From Candidatus Promineifilum breve (GTDB lineage Bacteria; Chloroflexota; Anaerolineae; Promineifilales; Promineifilaceae), in NCBI RefSeq assembly GCF_900066015.1, contig NZ_LN890655.1, positions 992,001-1,056,000 of the forward strand: a stretch of 64,000 nt of DNA, in the 5' to 3' direction. The position numbers and the translations under genes are program-made. The notes beneath the pieces were generated by a model. The model had not been told where the DNA came from. It searched no databases and worked only from the letters and a program-made list of their open reading frames with translations. Shown here in pieces: positions 63,201 to 64,000 of the stretch (the first letter of the stretch is position 1; each line of letters begins with the position of its first letter).

Positions 63201-64000
63201 TTTCATCCGCCAGATGGCCCGCTATGCCAACGAGGGCGTGCATTGGGCCGAGATCGGCAACGAGCCGAATCTGGCCTACGAATGGCAGGAGAGTTGGCGC
63301 GGGCGGTATGAGGGCCAATGGCCGGATGGCCTCTGGGCCGAGGAGCCGCGTATGCGCTGGGGCAACGCCGAGGCGATCAACACCCTGGCCCGCGTCTGGG
63401 TGGAAGACGCCACGCGCGCCGCCGACGCCGGGGCCTGGCCGGCCTTCTACGCCTTCGGCCCCACCGATTGGGGCAACGACCGGCCGCACGGCCATTACTC
63501 GTCCACCCTCTACACCGAACTGGTCGTGGCCCGGCTGGCCAGCCATCACCGGGCCGAGACGATTCGCCTCTTCCACGAGCGCCAGGCTTGGATCGCCGTC
63601 CACGTCGCCAAGTACGAGAAGCCGCTCGACTTCGACCCCTATAGCGACGACCCCCATCGGCCGTGGGATATGTCATTGCGCGGCTATGAGGTCGTCCTGC
63701 GGGCCTTCCGGCGGCACTTCGGCGGCGATCTGAACCTGGCCGATATCCCGATCATCTCCACCGAGGGCGGCGTCTTCGTGCCCGACCATCGCAATTCGGT
63801 GGGGGCCGAGCGGCTGCCGGCCGATGACGACGATCACGCCCGCCAGACGCTCGATATGTTCCGCTACGTGGAGAACAACACGCCACTGACGGCCATGTGC
63901 CCGTGGTGCATCGCCGAAGGGCACGCCATCATCGGCCACGGCACCGACCTGTTCCGCCACCACGGCTGGTTCAAGGAGGAGCACGGCCGGCTGATCGAGC
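60295..64000 (+). CDS. Giant multidomain protein with three TIM barrels and two SH3b domains (3' end beyond window)
   Basis: At least 1235 codons with no stop to the window end. Domain 1 (1-345) is a GH-A-like barrel with HEYMGP (about 182) and LLITECGCDG (about 252). A Pro/Ala linker (about 350-400) and SH3b 1 (about 400-462, LNLRTTP..WLRVRANGDTGYV) follow. Barrel 2 (about 481-790) has WNEEDSG (about 590) and TEIGIPG (about 708) and is paralogous to the 24737 gene. SH3b 2 lies at about 811-868. Barrel 3 (about 893 on) has IGNEPNLAYE (about 987) and ISTEGGVF (about 1156). There is no signal peptide. It probably binds and modifies a surface polymer. Confidence 0.75.
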   Translation, partial: MPSKLGPHFIGTPGFERWLAAGPRVMKFDPTSLGASAQAPPGILVVGKLDQEEEQLRLTDWKALMNRGATPTDAARDRFEAQRNIFVGPNKPRVDRYAANSRIDVWEDDNEIVPDNPREAQWYAEYCIEMMRHYESIGKKRANFSFATGTPDIRPGHPDDVWPHLLPAIRHARDHGHYLALHEYMGPEAELGVGHSQVDVHRQRIPNAWHGRRDAAGQPDETYPYGYCPLRYRYVYDQYLRPAGLADVPLLITECGCDGVDAVTPDDMEAGSWTHLRDGFWRRAGRDPEPHYAGMLQWYDQRLREDDFVVGAMIFTVGAGKQTQWEKWNIAGSGVEERVLAHIAAERDKPDAPVAAPSAAQPTPPAKPAPPQKPTPEPTIAASKPAPEQPVAAAAPAQEGVVTAPAGLNLRTTPTTAGGDESIIRRLLIGEKVTVLERHSDEWLRVRANGDTGYVFAAYVSIGAPPPPPVHQPPVSRSSAGFQAGMNVNIGVHPPDVERLRGLSWVRFVFIAADRKQSVDDAFNATYGPLIREYAAAGIRSLIILNHETEHGNVPWINGDWAAYAPHFGRAARRVAELCAPLGDMVAFQIWNEEDSGWSADAGNPNPSARGIRPEDFALVVDAAAANIRAVAPQARIVAGGLKTGPHNGVAYLRAAVARLGRRLPVDAIACHPYGRYVNIDPFYGQQIGRLPEALVAYRNAFPDYPLWITEIGIPGEDNPIGPEHYDKIALYMREFVTEVANNHSNHVPVLIWFAWTDRMNNAGILTADGREKPGIFQTFQAMKARGVGGKVEALESALEGLEAAAAAEVGFVAAPAGLNLRARPIDGEVKSILVPDTRLELLELVDGWYHVRAGELEGFVSAEWVTSVPPKSQAALPAESRAGAKPRTSSVVGIHGAPGGAAPPRHLWDVWTNFLKEMGIRWYKQCETGDDTGDASIFQWVLHLKRNGIEPIVRYLVNAQFPGNLEERFIRQMARYANEGVHWAEIGNEPNLAYEWQESWRGRYEGQWPDGLWAEEPRMRWGNAEAINTLARVWVEDATRAADAGAWPAFYAFGPTDWGNDRPHGHYSSTLYTELVVARLASHHRAETIRLFHERQAWIAVHVAKYEKPLDFDPYSDDPHRPWDMSLRGYEVVLRAFRRHFGGDLNLADIPIISTEGGVFVPDHRNSVGAERLPADDDDHARQTLDMFRYVENNTPLTAMCPWCIAEGHAIIGHGTDLFRHHGWFKEEHGRLIE

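Noticed and set aside
62026-63657. 543-residue minus-strand open frame over the giant protein
   Set aside because: Plus strand has coherent TIM-barrel and SH3b motifs; the antisense product is low complexity.

Overview
The window is high-GC DNA that looks like a chromosome segment of a Chloroflexota bacterium, probably Anaerolineae or a relative. This is inferred from gene content, not from an rRNA gene, because none is present. Supporting signs are a division/cell-wall cluster with GGAG-type ribosome sites, a FmdB-like zinc ribbon, a PrsW protease, a Firmicutes-type SOS box, many secreted Thr/Pro-linker proteins, and a radical SAM gene with a C-Sec-A-E-P tail. I recall that tail from a protein family that is common in this phylum.

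Region 1 (1-12400) is a co-directional dcw cluster: murD, ftsW, murG, a CvpA-like membrane gene, murC, murB, ddl, ftsQ, ftsA, ftsZ. It is followed by nrdR behind its own extended -10 promoter. Many junctions overlap by 1-7 bases, so most of it should be one operon making peptidoglycan precursors and the Z-ring. It closes at a strong palindrome convergent with the next gene.

Region 2 (12417-23616) is mixed. It holds a secreted phospholipase-D/lamin-tail protein, an orphan formyltransferase, a YggX-like iron protein behind a nested hairpin, a radical SAM gene that reads through UGA as selenocysteine (16033-17487), a subtilase, a three-gene overlapping set (nucleotidyltransferase, deoxynucleoside kinase-MazG fusion, queA), FmdB, and a degenerate metallo-beta-lactamase-fold protein.

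Region 3 (23740-34115) holds a ConA-like protein, a 1067-residue protein with four NBR1-type Ig domains around a TIM-barrel hydrolase plus a C39-like peptidase domain, three tRNA genes (Ser-UGA, Ser-GCU, Arg-ACG), and a set of small housekeeping or accessory genes (HAD, DinB, PrsW, AHSA1, nucleotidyltransferase, ComEA, LplA).

Region 4 (34129-46920) holds a membrane alpha/beta hydrolase, a lipoprotein M23 peptidase, a Cas4-like PD-(D/E)XK nuclease next to a THUMP-like methyltransferase, a secreted Thr/Pro-rich protein, a CarH/LitR-type B12 photoreceptor regulator with a candidate operator over its own promoter followed by two enzymes, a GlsB-like membrane protein, a small basic protein, a PEP-synthase-like fragment and a glutamine cyclotransferase lipoprotein.

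Region 5 (46939-64000) starts with SOS-regulated uvrB and mutS2. It then holds a surface-polysaccharide-like set: a Wzt-type ABC ATPase, a secreted beta-propeller, two secreted clan GH-A hydrolases, a GT-C membrane glycosyltransferase, a GT2 glycosyltransferase, and an unfinished giant protein with three TIM barrels and two SH3b domains that continues past the end.

Intergenic DNA is rich in palindromes and short tandem words. Several of these have entered coding or signal-peptide sequence. The most notable single item is the selenoprotein, which a normal gene caller would truncate at its UGA codon.
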